Source of the DNA: Nocardioides coralli
GTDB taxonomy: Bacteria > Actinomycetota > Actinomycetes > Propionibacteriales > Nocardioidaceae
Direction: 5' to 3'
Length of the DNA stretch: 64,000 nt
NCBI RefSeq assembly: GCF_019880385.1
Contig: NZ_CP082273.1
Coordinates: forward strand, 2,232,001-2,296,000
Of the stretch, positions 26,165 to 33,977 are shown in pieces. The number at the start of each line of letters is the position of its first letter. The first letter of the stretch is position 1. Position numbers and translations under genes: made by a program. The notes below the pieces were generated by a model. It saw only the letters and a program-made list of their open reading frames with translations, was not told where the DNA came from and did no database searches.

Positions 26165-26345
26165 ACGCCTACCGGGTGAGCTGACGGGTTCGGGCACGAC
26201 GTGCCCTACCCCTGCTCCTCGGACCGCTGCGCGCGGCCCGCCTCGCAGGCGATTCACCCCAGAGGTGGTGGGTCCCCGGCTCCGTACGGCCACTCCCCCG
26301 TGGCCTGGACTCGGCGCGGTGCCCGCGCGGATCCGGTCTGATCCA
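26165..26345 (-). ncRNA. ydaO-yuaA (c-di-AMP) riboswitch
   Basis: The leader of the NlpC/P60 gene contains the conserved blocks of the ydaO class in order on the minus strand: GGATCCGCGCGGGCAC (about 26321-26334), GGGGTGAATC (26249-26260), GGGTAGGGC (26203-26211), CCGAACCCGTCAGCT (26179-26193) and ACCCGGTAGGC (26167-26177). This class binds c-di-AMP and in actinobacteria often precedes cell-wall hydrolase genes. It ends about 30 nt before the GTG. No separate terminator hairpin is obvious, so control may act on termination within the element or on translation. Boundaries are approximate. Confidence 0.92.
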
Positions 26346-26366
26346 CGGTCACGGACACCAGCGAGC

Positions 26367-26396
26367 ACCCTAGTCAAGGTCCGGAGGTTCGGCCAA
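26367..26396 (-). promoter_or_regulatory. Promoter of the riboswitch-NlpC/P60 transcript
   Basis: TAGGGT (26367-26372) has TTGGCC 18 bp upstream (26391-26396) on the minus strand. Transcription would begin about 10 nt before the first conserved riboswitch segment, which is the expected place. Confidence 0.55.
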
Positions 26397-26492
26397 GTCC
26401 CCACCAAAAGTCGTGGCGTGTTGCGGAGCACGCTGTCGCACAGGCCACACGAGCCCCACGATTCACACGGCTGACACGCCCCGCTCCACGCT

Positions 26493-26545
26493 GGTCGAGC
26501 CTGTCGAGACCCACCCCGCCCACTCCGGTCGAGCCTGTCGAGACC
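26493..26545. repeat. Two direct copies of a GGTCGAGC...GAGACC dispersed repeat
   Basis: The 19-bp string GGTCGAGCCTGTCGAGACC occurs at 26493-26511 and again at 26527-26545, 34 bp apart. Its ends (GGTC/GACC) are inverted. It resembles short dispersed elements common between genes in Nocardioides and relatives. It lies between the P60 promoter and the small Cys-rich gene; the rest of the 26397-26552 interval shows nothing else I recognise. Confidence 0.7.
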
Positions 26546-26552
26546 ACGACCG

Positions 26553-26759
26553 TCACGCCGACTCGATCTCCGGCCCCTCCACCGGTGTGACGAGCCGCAA
26601 CGGCGGTACGAGGCCGCCCTCGGCCAGCACGCCGAGCGCTCGCTCCGCGTCGTCGTCGAGCGTGAGCTCGGGGGGTGGTCCGAGCAGCACGGTCACCACG
26701 CAGTCGTGGCACGCCAGGCCACGCACCACGCAGGTGTCGCAGTCGATTCGTGTCGTCAT
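26553..26759 (-). CDS. Small Cys-rich protein with two CxxC-type pairs
   Basis: This 68-residue protein begins MTTRIDCDTCVVRGLACHDCVVTVLLG, giving two CxxC pairs (Cys7/Cys10 and Cys17/Cys20), a compact metal-binding layout, followed by a helical segment (DDDAERALGVLAEGGLVPP). I do not recognise an experimentally known function; similar short proteins occur at this position in other actinobacteria. It lies between the riboswitch operon and the next small zinc-ribbon gene. The longer in-frame start at 26891 adds an Arg-rich stretch and is rejected. Confidence 0.7.
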   Translation of the reverse strand: MTTRIDCDTCVVRGLACHDCVVTVLLGPPPELTLDDDAERALGVLAEGGLVPPLRLVTPVEGPEIESA

Positions 26760-26821
26760 GAGACCGACGGTGACGACGACCCCTGACAGTTCCGGTCCGG
26801 AGTGACGTCCTCGGCGTGTCG

Positions 26822-27076
26822 TCAGTCGCCGTCGCCCTCGTCCGCGGCGTCCTTGCGGGCGACCGACTCGATCACGTCGCTGCGCCCGCACCAGCGGCAG
26901 GTCACGGACTCGACGCGCTCGTCGCGCACCTCGGTCTGCTCGACGACGTGCTCACCGGCCAGGTCGAAGTGCCAGAACTCCGTGGTACGCCGCAAGCGGC
27001 TCACGTCGAAGCGGGTCAGGTTGCCGCAACCGGAACAGCGCCACCGCTCGGTCGGGCCAGGAAGCCGGATGCTCAC
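26822..27076 (-). CDS. Small zinc-ribbon protein
   Basis: This 84-residue protein has two CxxC knuckles 44 residues apart, WRCSGCGN (12-19) and CRWCGR (59-64), with the beta segment FDVSRLRRTTEFWHFD between them, typical of a zinc ribbon. The C-terminus is acidic. Function is unknown. The GTG at 27076 has TAGAGT 7 nt upstream, supporting this start over a much longer in-frame option that would cover the divergent gene. It is divergent from the DEDD exonuclease-UvrC fusion, and the two promoters are back to back. Confidence 0.75.
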   Translation of the reverse strand: MSIRLPGPTERWRCSGCGNLTRFDVSRLRRTTEFWHFDLAGEHVVEQTEVRDERVESVTCRWCGRSDVIESVARKDAADEGDGD

Positions 27077-27083
27077 GCCGGTC

Positions 27084-27089
27084 ACTCTA
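27084..27089 (-). promoter_or_regulatory. -10 hexamer TAGAGT before the zinc-ribbon gene
   Basis: TAGAGT on the minus strand lies 7 nt before the GTG at 27076; leaderless geometry. It faces the divergent promoter at 27128-27133. Confidence 0.5.
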
Positions 27090-27127
27090 GGCCGCGCGTC
27101 CTCCCGGTCCCTGTCGGTGGCGGCGCC

Positions 27128-27133
27128 TAGCGT
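27128..27133 (+). promoter_or_regulatory. -10 hexamer TAGCGT before the DEDD exonuclease-UvrC gene
   Basis: TAGCGT ends 7 nt before the GTG at 27141. The 38-bp space between the two divergent -10 elements means their -35 regions overlap, so the two genes may compete for polymerase. Confidence 0.5.
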
Positions 27134-27140
27134 CCTCGAC

Positions 27141-28937
27141 GTGAGCACGACGACGGTGGCGCGGTCACGGTGGGAAGCGCAACGGGGCTTCGACGAGCTG
27201 GGCAGACCGCTGCGCGACGTGACGTTCTGCGTCGTCGACCTGGAGACGACAGGAGGATCGGCTGCGGCAGGCTCCATGATCACGGAGGTCGGGGCCGTGA
27301 AGGTGCGAGCCGGTCGGGTCTTGGGCGAGTTCCAGACCCTCGTCAACCCCGGGTCCGACATCCCCGCCTTCATCGCCGTGCTGACCGGCATCACCAACTC
27401 GATGGTGGTCGACGCGCCGTCGATCGACTCCGTCCTGCCCGCCTTCCTCGAGTTCGCCGAGGGATGTGTGCTGGTTGCCCACAACGCACCCTTCGACGTC
27501 GGCTTCCTGCGTCACTTCGCCGAGCGCCAAGGACGCGCGTGGCCCGCCTTCGAGGTCGTCGACACGGCCAAGCTCGCCAGACGCGTCATCACGCGGGACG
27601 ACGCCCCCAACTGCAAGCTGGCCACCCTGGCCAAGGTGTTCAACGCCGCTACGACACCCAACCACCGGGCGCTCGCGGACGCACGCGCCACGGTCGACGT
27701 CCTGCACGGCATGCTCGAACGGCTGGGCGGGCTCGGTGTCCACACCCTGGAGGAGCTGCAGTCCTTCTCCGGCAGGGTGTCCACGGCCCAACGGCGGAAG
27801 CGCCACCTGGCCGAAGGTCTTCCCCACGCCCCGGGTGTCTATCTCTTCCGGGACGACCAGCAACGCGTGCTCTACGTCGGCACCTCACGGGATCTGCGCA
27901 CCCGGGTTCGCTCCTACTTCACAGCCTCGGAGACACGGAGCCGGATGGGCGAGATGGTCGGGCTCGCGACCGAGGTCGTCGGGATCGAGTGCGCAACAGC
28001 GCTCGAGGCCGAGGTCCGGGAGCTGCGACTGATCGCCGAGCACAAGCCCCGCTACAACCGGCGCTCACGCTTCCCCGAGAAGGTGCACTTCATCAAGCTC
28101 ACGCGTGAGCCCTGGCCGCGGCTGTCCCTCGTCAGACGGGTCCTGGACGACGACGCCGACTACATCGGGCCCTTCTCCTCGAAGCGTTCGGCCGAGAAGT
28201 GCCTGGCCGCGCTCCACGACACCTTCCCGGTCCGGCAGTGCTCCGACCGGTTGGGCCGCTCAGCACGACGCACCCCCTGCGTGCTCGCGCAGATGGGACG
28301 CTGCCTCTCACCGTGCGACGGCAGCGTGGACGCGCTGACCTACGCGGGGGTGGTGCGCCAGCTTCGCGACAGCATCCTGCGCGAGCCCCACCTGGTCGTG
28401 GAGACCATCCACCACCGGATGTCGGGCCTGGCTGCCGAGGAGCGGTTCGAGGAAGCAGGCGTCCACAGGGACCGGCTCGCTGCCTTCATCCGCGGGACGT
28501 CACGCACGCAACGCCTCCGGGCCCTGACGCGCTGTCCGGAGATCGTGGCGATGTGCAAGGAGGATCGAGCCCGCGGCCCCCAGGCCGGCGGATGGGCCGT
28601 GCACGTCGTCCGACACGGTCGGCTCGCAGCAGCCGGCGTCATTCCGGCCGGTGCTCACGCGCGGACCTATGTGGACGCCCTCCGTGCCGGCGCCGAGACC
28701 ACCCGGGCTCACGCCGGGCCGGTGCCCGCGGCGACAGCCGAGGAGTCCGAGCGGATCCTCCGGTGGATCGAGCAGCCGGGGGTGCGCCTGATCGACGTCC
28801 AGGGCGAGTGGTCCTCCCCGGTGGCCGGGGCCGGGCGTCACCTGCACGATGCCGCTGCCTCCCCCGCGACGCGAGACTCGCTCGTTCCGTTCGACGAGCG
28901 CCGCCACCTCCCTCTGCTGCACCGGCCCGCCCGCTAA
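27141..28937 (+). CDS. DEDDh 3'-5' exonuclease fused to UvrC/Cho-like GIY-YIG nuclease
   Basis: This 598-residue protein joins two DNA-processing modules. Residues about 28-190 form a DnaQ-like exonuclease with VVDLETTGG (D-x-E), HNAPFDVGFL (second Asp) and HRALADARATVDV (His and last Asp). Residues about 225-310 form a GIY-YIG endonuclease domain (GVYLFRDDQQRVLYVGTS, then AEHKPRYN), followed by a UvrC-like middle region with a Cys cluster (RTPCVLAQMGRCLSPCDG). It lacks the C-terminal UvrC RNase H and HhH domains. A role in excision-type repair or damaged-end trimming is likely. GTG at 27141 has TAGCGT 7 nt upstream. It appears equivalent to Rv2191. Confidence 0.88.
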   Translation: MSTTTVARSRWEAQRGFDELGRPLRDVTFCVVDLETTGGSAAAGSMITEVGAVKVRAGRVLGEFQTLVNPGSDIPAFIAVLTGITNSMVVDAPSIDSVLPAFLEFAEGCVLVAHNAPFDVGFLRHFAERQGRAWPAFEVVDTAKLARRVITRDDAPNCKLATLAKVFNAATTPNHRALADARATVDVLHGMLERLGGLGVHTLEELQSFSGRVSTAQRRKRHLAEGLPHAPGVYLFRDDQQRVLYVGTSRDLRTRVRSYFTASETRSRMGEMVGLATEVVGIECATALEAEVRELRLIAEHKPRYNRRSRFPEKVHFIKLTREPWPRLSLVRRVLDDDADYIGPFSSKRSAEKCLAALHDTFPVRQCSDRLGRSARRTPCVLAQMGRCLSPCDGSVDALTYAGVVRQLRDSILREPHLVVETIHHRMSGLAAEERFEEAGVHRDRLAAFIRGTSRTQRLRALTRCPEIVAMCKEDRARGPQAGGWAVHVVRHGRLAAAGVIPAGAHARTYVDALRAGAETTRAHAGPVPAATAEESERILRWIEQPGVRLIDVQGEWSSPVAGAGRHLHDAAASPATRDSLVPFDERRHLPLLHRPAR

Positions 28938-28940
28938 CCT
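28935..28940 (+). promoter_or_regulatory. -10 hexamer TAACCT before the Lrp ligand-binding gene
   Basis: TAACCT includes the stop codon of the upstream nuclease gene and ends 6 nt before the ATG at 28947, so this gene could have a leaderless transcript of its own. Confidence 0.4.
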
Positions 28941-28946
28941 CGCTCC

Positions 28947-29225
28947 ATGATCACCGCCATCGTGTTCGTGAAGGCCGACGTGGCCCAGATCCCGGAGGTC
29001 GCCGAGCAGATCGCCGCTCTCGATGGCGTCAGCGAGGTCTACAGCGTCACCGGCCAGATCGACCTGATCGCCCTCGTCCGGGTCCGCGACCACGACGACG
29101 TGGCAGCGGTCGTCGCCGACCGACTGAACAAGGTGCCCGGCGTGACGTCGACGGAGACTCACATCGCCTTCCGTACCTACTCGCGGCACGACCTCGAGTC
29201 GGCGTTCTCCTTGGGACTGGACTAG
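28947..29225 (+). CDS. Stand-alone Lrp/AsnC ligand-binding (RAM) domain protein
   Basis: This 92-residue protein is a single Lrp/AsnC effector domain without the DNA-binding helix-turn-helix. The pattern is clear: IVFVKADVAQIPEVAEQIAALDGVSEVYSVTGQIDLIALVRV, then DRLNKVPGVTSTETHIAF. Such stand-alone domains form oligomers that bind amino acids and may act with full Lrp regulators. Related small proteins occur near qcr/cta genes in other actinobacteria. It starts 9 bp after the nuclease stop and overlaps no downstream gene. Confidence 0.9.
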   Translation: MITAIVFVKADVAQIPEVAEQIAALDGVSEVYSVTGQIDLIALVRVRDHDDVAAVVADRLNKVPGVTSTETHIAFRTYSRHDLESAFSLGLD

Positions 29226-29229
29226 CGAG

Positions 29230-30129
29230 TTGGGCGCGTCGCCGCGGGTCCTGGACATCGTCCTGCCGTTCTACGGAGACCCTGCACTCCTGTTCGAGAC
29301 CATCGCATCGGTGCGTCGTCAGTCCGATCCCAGATGGACGCTCCGGGTGGTGGACGACAACTACCCGGACCCTTCCATAGGCGCCAGAGTGCGTGGACTC
29401 GGGGATGAGCGGATTCACTACGTCAAGAACGCCATCAACCTGGGCGCCAACGCGAACTACACCCGCGCATTGTCACTGGCGGTCGGTGAGTACGTGGTGA
29501 TCATGGGCGCGGACGATCGGCTGCTGCCCCACTACGTCTCGCGGGTGCACGAGCTGATCGAGGCTGACGGCCCCGACATTATCCAGCCAGGCGTCGCCGT
29601 GATCGACGGCTCCGGACGGCGGGTCAGACCCATGGGCGATCGAGTGAAGGCGCTTCTGCGACCACCGACCACCCGACATCTCCTCAGCGGAGAGCCCGCT
29701 GTGACGAGCCTCATGTGGGGGAACTGGACGTACTTCCCCAGCCTGGTCTGGCGGCGCGAGCTGGTCGCCGCACAGGGCTTCAAGCGGTTCCACGTGGTCC
29801 AGGACCTGGCTCTGCTCACCGACCTCCTCATGGCAGGAGCAACTCTGGCGCTCGACGACGTGGTCGTCTTCGAGTACCGACGCCACGACGCTTCTGACTC
29901 GGCGGTCAAGTCGATCTCGGGTGAGCGCTTCGACGAGGAACGGGACTTCTACGAAGGCGTGCGGTCCGAGCTGGAGCGCCGCGGTTGGAAACGAGCGTCA
30001 CGGGCCGCCAGGTTGCGGGTGACGTCCCGTTCCCACGCCCTGACCCAGGTCCCGCGGGCTCTCAGGGGTGGGCAGTCGCCACTACCCCTCGTGCGACACG
30101 CATTCACCGGGTTGCTTCGCGCGCCGTGA
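29230..30129 (+). CDS. Glycosyltransferase family 2
   Basis: This 299-residue GT-A type enzyme has an N-terminal LDIVLPFYGDPALLFETIASVRRQ, the nucleotide-binding VVDDNYPD, and a DXD-like site in VIMGADDRLLPHYV, with a later QDLALLTDLLMAG acceptor-side segment. It has no membrane helix, so it probably acts on the cytoplasmic side on envelope glycans. The donor and acceptor are unknown. The TTG at 29230 is a weak start with no clear Shine-Dalgarno, 4 bp after the Lrp-domain gene; other in-frame starts would cut into the first strand. It opens the glycan block of the window and converges on the FkbM methyltransferase gene. Confidence 0.8.
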   Translation: MGASPRVLDIVLPFYGDPALLFETIASVRRQSDPRWTLRVVDDNYPDPSIGARVRGLGDERIHYVKNAINLGANANYTRALSLAVGEYVVIMGADDRLLPHYVSRVHELIEADGPDIIQPGVAVIDGSGRRVRPMGDRVKALLRPPTTRHLLSGEPAVTSLMWGNWTYFPSLVWRRELVAAQGFKRFHVVQDLALLTDLLMAGATLALDDVVVFEYRRHDASDSAVKSISGERFDEERDFYEGVRSELERRGWKRASRAARLRVTSRSHALTQVPRALRGGQSPLPLVRHAFTGLLRAP

Positions 30130-30151
30130 CGCGCGCCAGACGTCGTGTCGG

Positions 30152-31048
30152 TCAACGCCCCGCATGGATGTCGAACCAGCCACCGACCTCCACGCCCCTC
30201 ATCGTCGCCCAGGTGTGTCGCAGTCGCCTGACGGAGCGTCGGTTGTAGGTCCACATGAGAGGTCGGTGCGCCCAAGCGAGGGGAACGCCGCCCACCTTCC
30301 CGGACGCGCTGTAGGCGATCCGCGCCGACTGGCGGCGAACGACTTCTCGATATCGCTGCTCCACCGCCTCTCGGGACTCCCACCTCCCGGGTAGCTCCTC
30401 TCCGAATGGCCCGGACGAGTGCTTGTCGAAGCTGACATCGACGAACTCCCCTTCGAGTGGCGGATCGGGCATCCGGACCAGGTCATGGGTGGCTTGGTTG
30501 ACGAGCTGGAATCGCCGGTACCCGTAGCCCTCCAACAGGTCGAGCAGGTGCGCCACCTCGATCGAGTCCGTCAGATCCGCTTCGAATGACACGAACTTCG
30601 GCGGCGATTCCAGTCGCGCGATCGCCGCTATGCAGGCTGGGTCCTCACCCTCCACGTCCACCTTGAGGTAGTGAACCGGGCTATGGTCCGCCAGTATCGA
30701 GTCGAGTGTGTCGCACGGCACTGTTGTTCTCGAGGCCTCGGTCGCTATGCCTCTACGCGCCATGTCTGGGGTGGTGCTCCCCCACAGATCCTCGTCGCTC
30801 ACATAGAGGTCGATGGTGCCCGACCGATCCGCGACCGCCTTGCCGACCACGGTCAGTCGTCCGGCTTCGATCCAGGGACGGAATCGGACTTGAGCGGCGC
30901 GAACCAACGAAGGATTGGCCTCGATCGCGACGACGTTGAAACCCTTGGCCAGATAGAACGCAGTGTCAGTCCCGTCATGCATCCCCACGTCGACGATCAG
31001 GCGCTCCTCACGTGTCATGCCCACCATGGTGATGGCCTCAGCGCACAT
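30152..31048 (-). CDS. FkbM family SAM-dependent methyltransferase
   Basis: This 298-residue Rossmann-type methyltransferase shows motif I IVDVGMHDGTDTAFYLAKG, motif II VVAIEANPSLV, LYVSDEDLWGST and the family block YLKVDVEGEDPACIAAI. FkbM enzymes O-methylate sugars or polyketides; next to glycosyltransferases, methylation of an envelope glycan is plausible. The start is uncertain: ATG at 31048, 31027 or 31018 all read in frame, and the first is kept because TGATAT lies 7 nt before it. It is transcribed against both flanking glycosyltransferase genes, so it forms its own unit. Confidence 0.85.
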   Translation of the reverse strand: MCAEAITMVGMTREERLIVDVGMHDGTDTAFYLAKGFNVVAIEANPSLVRAAQVRFRPWIEAGRLTVVGKAVADRSGTIDLYVSDEDLWGSTTPDMARRGIATEASRTTVPCDTLDSILADHSPVHYLKVDVEGEDPACIAAIARLESPPKFVSFEADLTDSIEVAHLLDLLEGYGYRRFQLVNQATHDLVRMPDPPLEGEFVDVSFDKHSSGPFGEELPGRWESREAVEQRYREVVRRQSARIAYSASGKVGGVPLAWAHRPLMWTYNRRSVRRLRHTWATMRGVEVGGWFDIHAGR

Positions 31049-31250
31049 GCGCGGGATATCACGGCATGTCGGTCAAGGCGTTCGCACGAGCGCGTCGAGC
31101 CAGCCTCCCAGGACTTGTGGATTCTCGACGATTGCACGAGCCTCCTAGTCCGCTCGGACTAGCCGAAGTGATCGATCGACGTCTACTGCGTCGGATCTCC
31201 TGCGCACAGAGCTCGCGCGAACCTACGCTGACCCATGAGGAGGTGCAGCC
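31049..31250. promoter_or_regulatory. Divergent intergenic region, FkbM / GT2 genes
   Basis: This 202-bp region separates two divergent genes. It holds the GAGGAGG ribosome-binding site just before the ATG at 31251. I see no clear paired promoter elements, only TGATAT on the minus strand near 31056-31061. Local A+T is slightly higher than in the neighbours. Confidence 0.35.
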
Positions 31251-31931
31251 ATGGTTCGTGCCGCGGTCGTCGTGCCCACCTACAACGAGGCAGGCGTGGT
31301 GGGTGAGGTCGTCTCTGGCCTGCGTCAGCTCTTCGACCTCGTCATCTGCGTGGATGACGGCAGCTCGGACGAGTCCGCGCACATGGCCAAGGCTGAAGGC
31401 GCCATCGTGCTGCGACACCCGGTCAACCTCGGCCAGGGAGCGGCACTGCGAACAGGTTTCGAGTTCGCCCTCGGACTGCCCGACGTCACCCACGTCGTCA
31501 CGTTCGATGCCGACGGCCAACACGATCCACGTGATGCAGCCGCCATGCTCTCCACTGCCCGCACCACCGGCGTGGACGTCGTGCTCGGCACCCGCGGGGC
31601 GGAGCGAGTGCCCGGACAGTCATTCCTCCGATGGTTGGTTCTCAAGGCCGCTCTCAGGATGAGCCAGGTGACGAGCGGGCTGTTGCTCACCGACACCCAC
31701 AACGGTCTGCGGGTGCTCAACCGCCGAGCGCTCAAGAGCATGGTCCTCACGCAGCGGGGGATGGCACACGCCTCCGAGATCGAGCACATCATCGGGCGCA
31801 ACCGATTGTCGTGGGCGGAGCACTCCGTCACCATCGCCTACACCGCCTACTCACAGCGGAAGGGGCAGAGCAGTCTCAACGCCTTCAACATCGTCTATGA
31901 CCTCGTCACCGCCCGCTTGCAGCGATCATGA
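31251..31931 (+). CDS. Glycosyltransferase family 2, DPM1/polyprenyl-phosphate type
   Basis: This 226-residue enzyme has VVVPTYNEAGVVGEVV, CVDDGSSDES and VVTFDADGQHDPRD (metal-binding DXD), the pattern of dolichyl/polyprenyl-phosphate sugar transferases and DPM1-like GT2 enzymes. The short length fits a soluble catalytic domain with no C-terminal membrane anchor. It probably loads a sugar onto a lipid carrier for envelope glycan assembly. GAGGAGG precedes the ATG. Its stop overlaps the ATG of the DUF2304 gene (ATGA, 31928-31931); GT2-DUF2304 pairs are common, and the DUF2304 protein probably anchors the enzyme. Confidence 0.9.
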   Translation: MVRAAVVVPTYNEAGVVGEVVSGLRQLFDLVICVDDGSSDESAHMAKAEGAIVLRHPVNLGQGAALRTGFEFALGLPDVTHVVTFDADGQHDPRDAAAMLSTARTTGVDVVLGTRGAERVPGQSFLRWLVLKAALRMSQVTSGLLLTDTHNGLRVLNRRALKSMVLTQRGMAHASEIEHIIGRNRLSWAEHSVTIAYTAYSQRKGQSSLNAFNIVYDLVTARLQRS

Positions 31932-32284
31932 TCGTCAAGGTCCTGCTCATCGCGAGCATCCTGGCCGCGCTCGCCTGGATGTTGCGCGCACGGCCCACCG
32001 GCCGTCGTCTCGCTGTCACCCGGCTGGCCGGGCTGGCCGCCGCGGTTTGCTGGATCGTGGCTGTCCTCGACCCGGGCCTCGTGTCCTGGGTCGCGAACCT
32101 GGTGGGGGTGGGGCGCGGTACGGACCTGGTCCTCTATGCGCTGGTCGTGGTCTTCCTCTTCACCACCGTCGGCCTGTACCAGCGGCTCAAGCACCTCGAG
32201 GCGGAGATCGCCGAGCTTGCGCGTGACGGTGCGTTGCTGCGGTACGAGGTCGAGCACCGCCCCTCCGGGAACGAGCGGAGATGA
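31928..32284 (+). CDS. DUF2304 membrane protein
   Basis: This 118-residue protein has three predicted membrane segments (about 2-18, 30-50 and 66-85) followed by a charged, coiled C-terminal helix (QRLKHLEAEIAELARD). It matches the DUF2304 family, which is regularly coded next to DPM1-like GT2 enzymes, as here with a 4-bp ATGA overlap. It probably helps dock the glycosyltransferase to the membrane or to a flippase; direct evidence is lacking. Confidence 0.88.
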   Translation: MIVKVLLIASILAALAWMLRARPTGRRLAVTRLAGLAAAVCWIVAVLDPGLVSWVANLVGVGRGTDLVLYALVVVFLFTTVGLYQRLKHLEAEIAELARDGALLRYEVEHRPSGNERR

Positions 32285-32447
32285 CTGGCCCACTGATGTG
32301 CCGCACCGACCCGGCCCAACCCGAGAGCACATCCACGGCGAGACCCAGGCGACAGACGCGAAGCGGCGAGCCGAGCTCCCTGGTGCGCGCACCGTTGCCG
32401 TACAGCCCTGGTCGGGTTCCACGGGGGCACGACCACGTCGCGGGCTC

Positions 32448-33977
32448 GTGACACCTCCTCCGCCGACGGGTCGCCTGACCCCACGCCTACCGGTACGGCG
32501 AGTACTGGTCTTCGTCGCCGGGCTGCTGTGCGTCCAGGCCGCCTGGGTGCTGGTGGTGCCCCCCTTCCGAGGCCTCGACGAGCACGACCACGCCTACAAG
32601 GCCGCCGCGGTCGCCGGTGGCGACTGGGGGTGGGACCACGAGCGTGCCCCGGGCGGGTGGGGTGCCTTCATGGACGTGCCCGAAGACATGGTGGAGGCCG
32701 CCCGACCCATCTGCGAGAAGCTGCCCTACACGGACTCCGACAACTGTGTGGGCCGCCCGTCTGATCGATCGGGATTCGTCAGCGTTGCCACCTCCGCCTC
32801 TCACTACAACCCCGCCTACTACGCCGTGGTGGGCACCGCAGCGGCGCCCTTCGAGGGCGTTGCCGCTCTCTATGCGATGCGTGCCGCCGCGAGCATCATC
32901 TGCGCGATCCTCCTCGGGCTTGCCACGCTCGCCCTGCGGCGCTGGGCGCGCTCGAGCTGGGTGATGGCGGGATGGCTGCTGGTGCTCATCCCCATGGCCA
33001 CCTACACCTGCTCAGTCGCAGCCCCCAACGGGCTGGAGCTCGCAGCCGCCCTACTCGTGTGGACCTCATTGCTCGGCATCGCTGCCCGAGGGCCCGAACC
33101 GGGCCTGGTGATGCTCGCGGTCACCGGCGCCGTGCCCCTGGTCCTCGTCCGCGGCATGGGTCCGGTCTGGCTCGTGCTCATCGTGTCGACCGTCGCGATC
33201 CTCCTCCGAGGAGAGGTGTGGTCCCGTGTGTTGCGGAGTCGCAGTGTGTGGGCCGGGGCGCTGGTGGTGGCGGCTGCGACCGTCGCTGCCGCGTGGTGGA
33301 CCAGCTCTGCGGGGGCGACCGAGATCGATTCCGAGATCGTGTTCGAGGACTCGCCGTGGCCCCGGGTCCCGCGCCAGTGGATGCTCTGGTTCTTCCAGGC
33401 CCTGGCAGCCTTCCCTGCCCGCAACGAACCCGCCCACCCCGCCGTCTACACCATCGGCTTCCTCACCTGGTTGTGCTTTGTCGTCCTCGCCGTCGCGTTG
33501 GCCAGGTGGCGGGAACGGATCGCACTCGGCTTCGTGCTCGCCGCGGGGTCGGCCGTACCCATCGCCATGACGGTGGCGGTGTACGCGCAGCTCGGCCTGG
33601 TGTGGCAGGGACGGTATGCCTACCCCTTCGTCGCGGGCTTCTTCCTGATCTGCGGGTTTGCGATCCAACGAGCGGGCTGGCCCCACGCTCGGCAGGCGAG
33701 GTGGCCTGTCTGGTCGGCCACGGGTGTCGTCATCGCGACGTCCCTCATCGGCCAGATCGGTGTCCTGACCGCCGAGCTCCGCGACAGCCCACTCGCCGGG
33801 ACGGGCGCGTGGGTGGAGCCCGGGATCCCTCACGTCGTGGCGCTCCATGTGGTCGCCGGCGTGCTGCTGGCCTCGGGGCTCATCCCACGCGGCCGCGACC
33901 TCGGGGACGCCGAGTACCCTTCCGGCCGTGGCATGGCTGGCAGACAACTGGCTCGACCTCTTCGGGTGGGCCGGTAG
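32448..33977 (+). CDS. DUF2142 polytopic membrane protein, probable glycosyltransferase-like
   Basis: This membrane protein of about 509 residues has around 10 hydrophobic segments after a short basic N-terminus (TPRLPVRRVLVFVAG). The first extracytoplasmic loop contains PPFRGLDEHDHAYKAAAV, resembling the acidic first loop of polyprenyl-phosphate-dependent GT-C enzymes, and then a Cys/Asp-rich stretch (CEKLPYTDSDNCVG). It fits the DUF2142 family, coded next to glycan genes in many actinobacteria. The start is uncertain: GTG at 32448 overlaps the stop of a 56-codon reading frame (32281-32451); a GTG near 32297 would add about 50 low-complexity residues. It follows DUF2304, so it may transfer the lipid-linked sugar outside the cell. 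Confidence 0.78.
   Translation: MTPPPPTGRLTPRLPVRRVLVFVAGLLCVQAAWVLVVPPFRGLDEHDHAYKAAAVAGGDWGWDHERAPGGWGAFMDVPEDMVEAARPICEKLPYTDSDNCVGRPSDRSGFVSVATSASHYNPAYYAVVGTAAAPFEGVAALYAMRAAASIICAILLGLATLALRRWARSSWVMAGWLLVLIPMATYTCSVAAPNGLELAAALLVWTSLLGIAARGPEPGLVMLAVTGAVPLVLVRGMGPVWLVLIVSTVAILLRGEVWSRVLRSRSVWAGALVVAAATVAAAWWTSSAGATEIDSEIVFEDSPWPRVPRQWMLWFFQALAAFPARNEPAHPAVYTIGFLTWLCFVVLAVALARWRERIALGFVLAAGSAVPIAMTVAVYAQLGLVWQGRYAYPFVAGFFLICGFAIQRAGWPHARQARWPVWSATGVVIATSLIGQIGVLTAELRDSPLAGTGAWVEPGIPHVVALHVVAGVLLASGLIPRGRDLGDAEYPSGRGMAGRQLARPLRVGR
33915..33920 (+). promoter_or_regulatory. -10 hexamer TACCCT before the YgjV-like gene
   Basis: TACCCT lies inside the end of the DUF2142 gene and ends 7 nt before the GTG at 33928, so the next gene may have its own leaderless promoter. 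Confidence 0.4.

Noticed and set aside
26553..26891. Longer start for the Cys-rich small protein
   Set aside because: The extension is Arg-rich, overlaps the neighbouring zinc-ribbon gene's 3' end and carries no conserved-looking residues.
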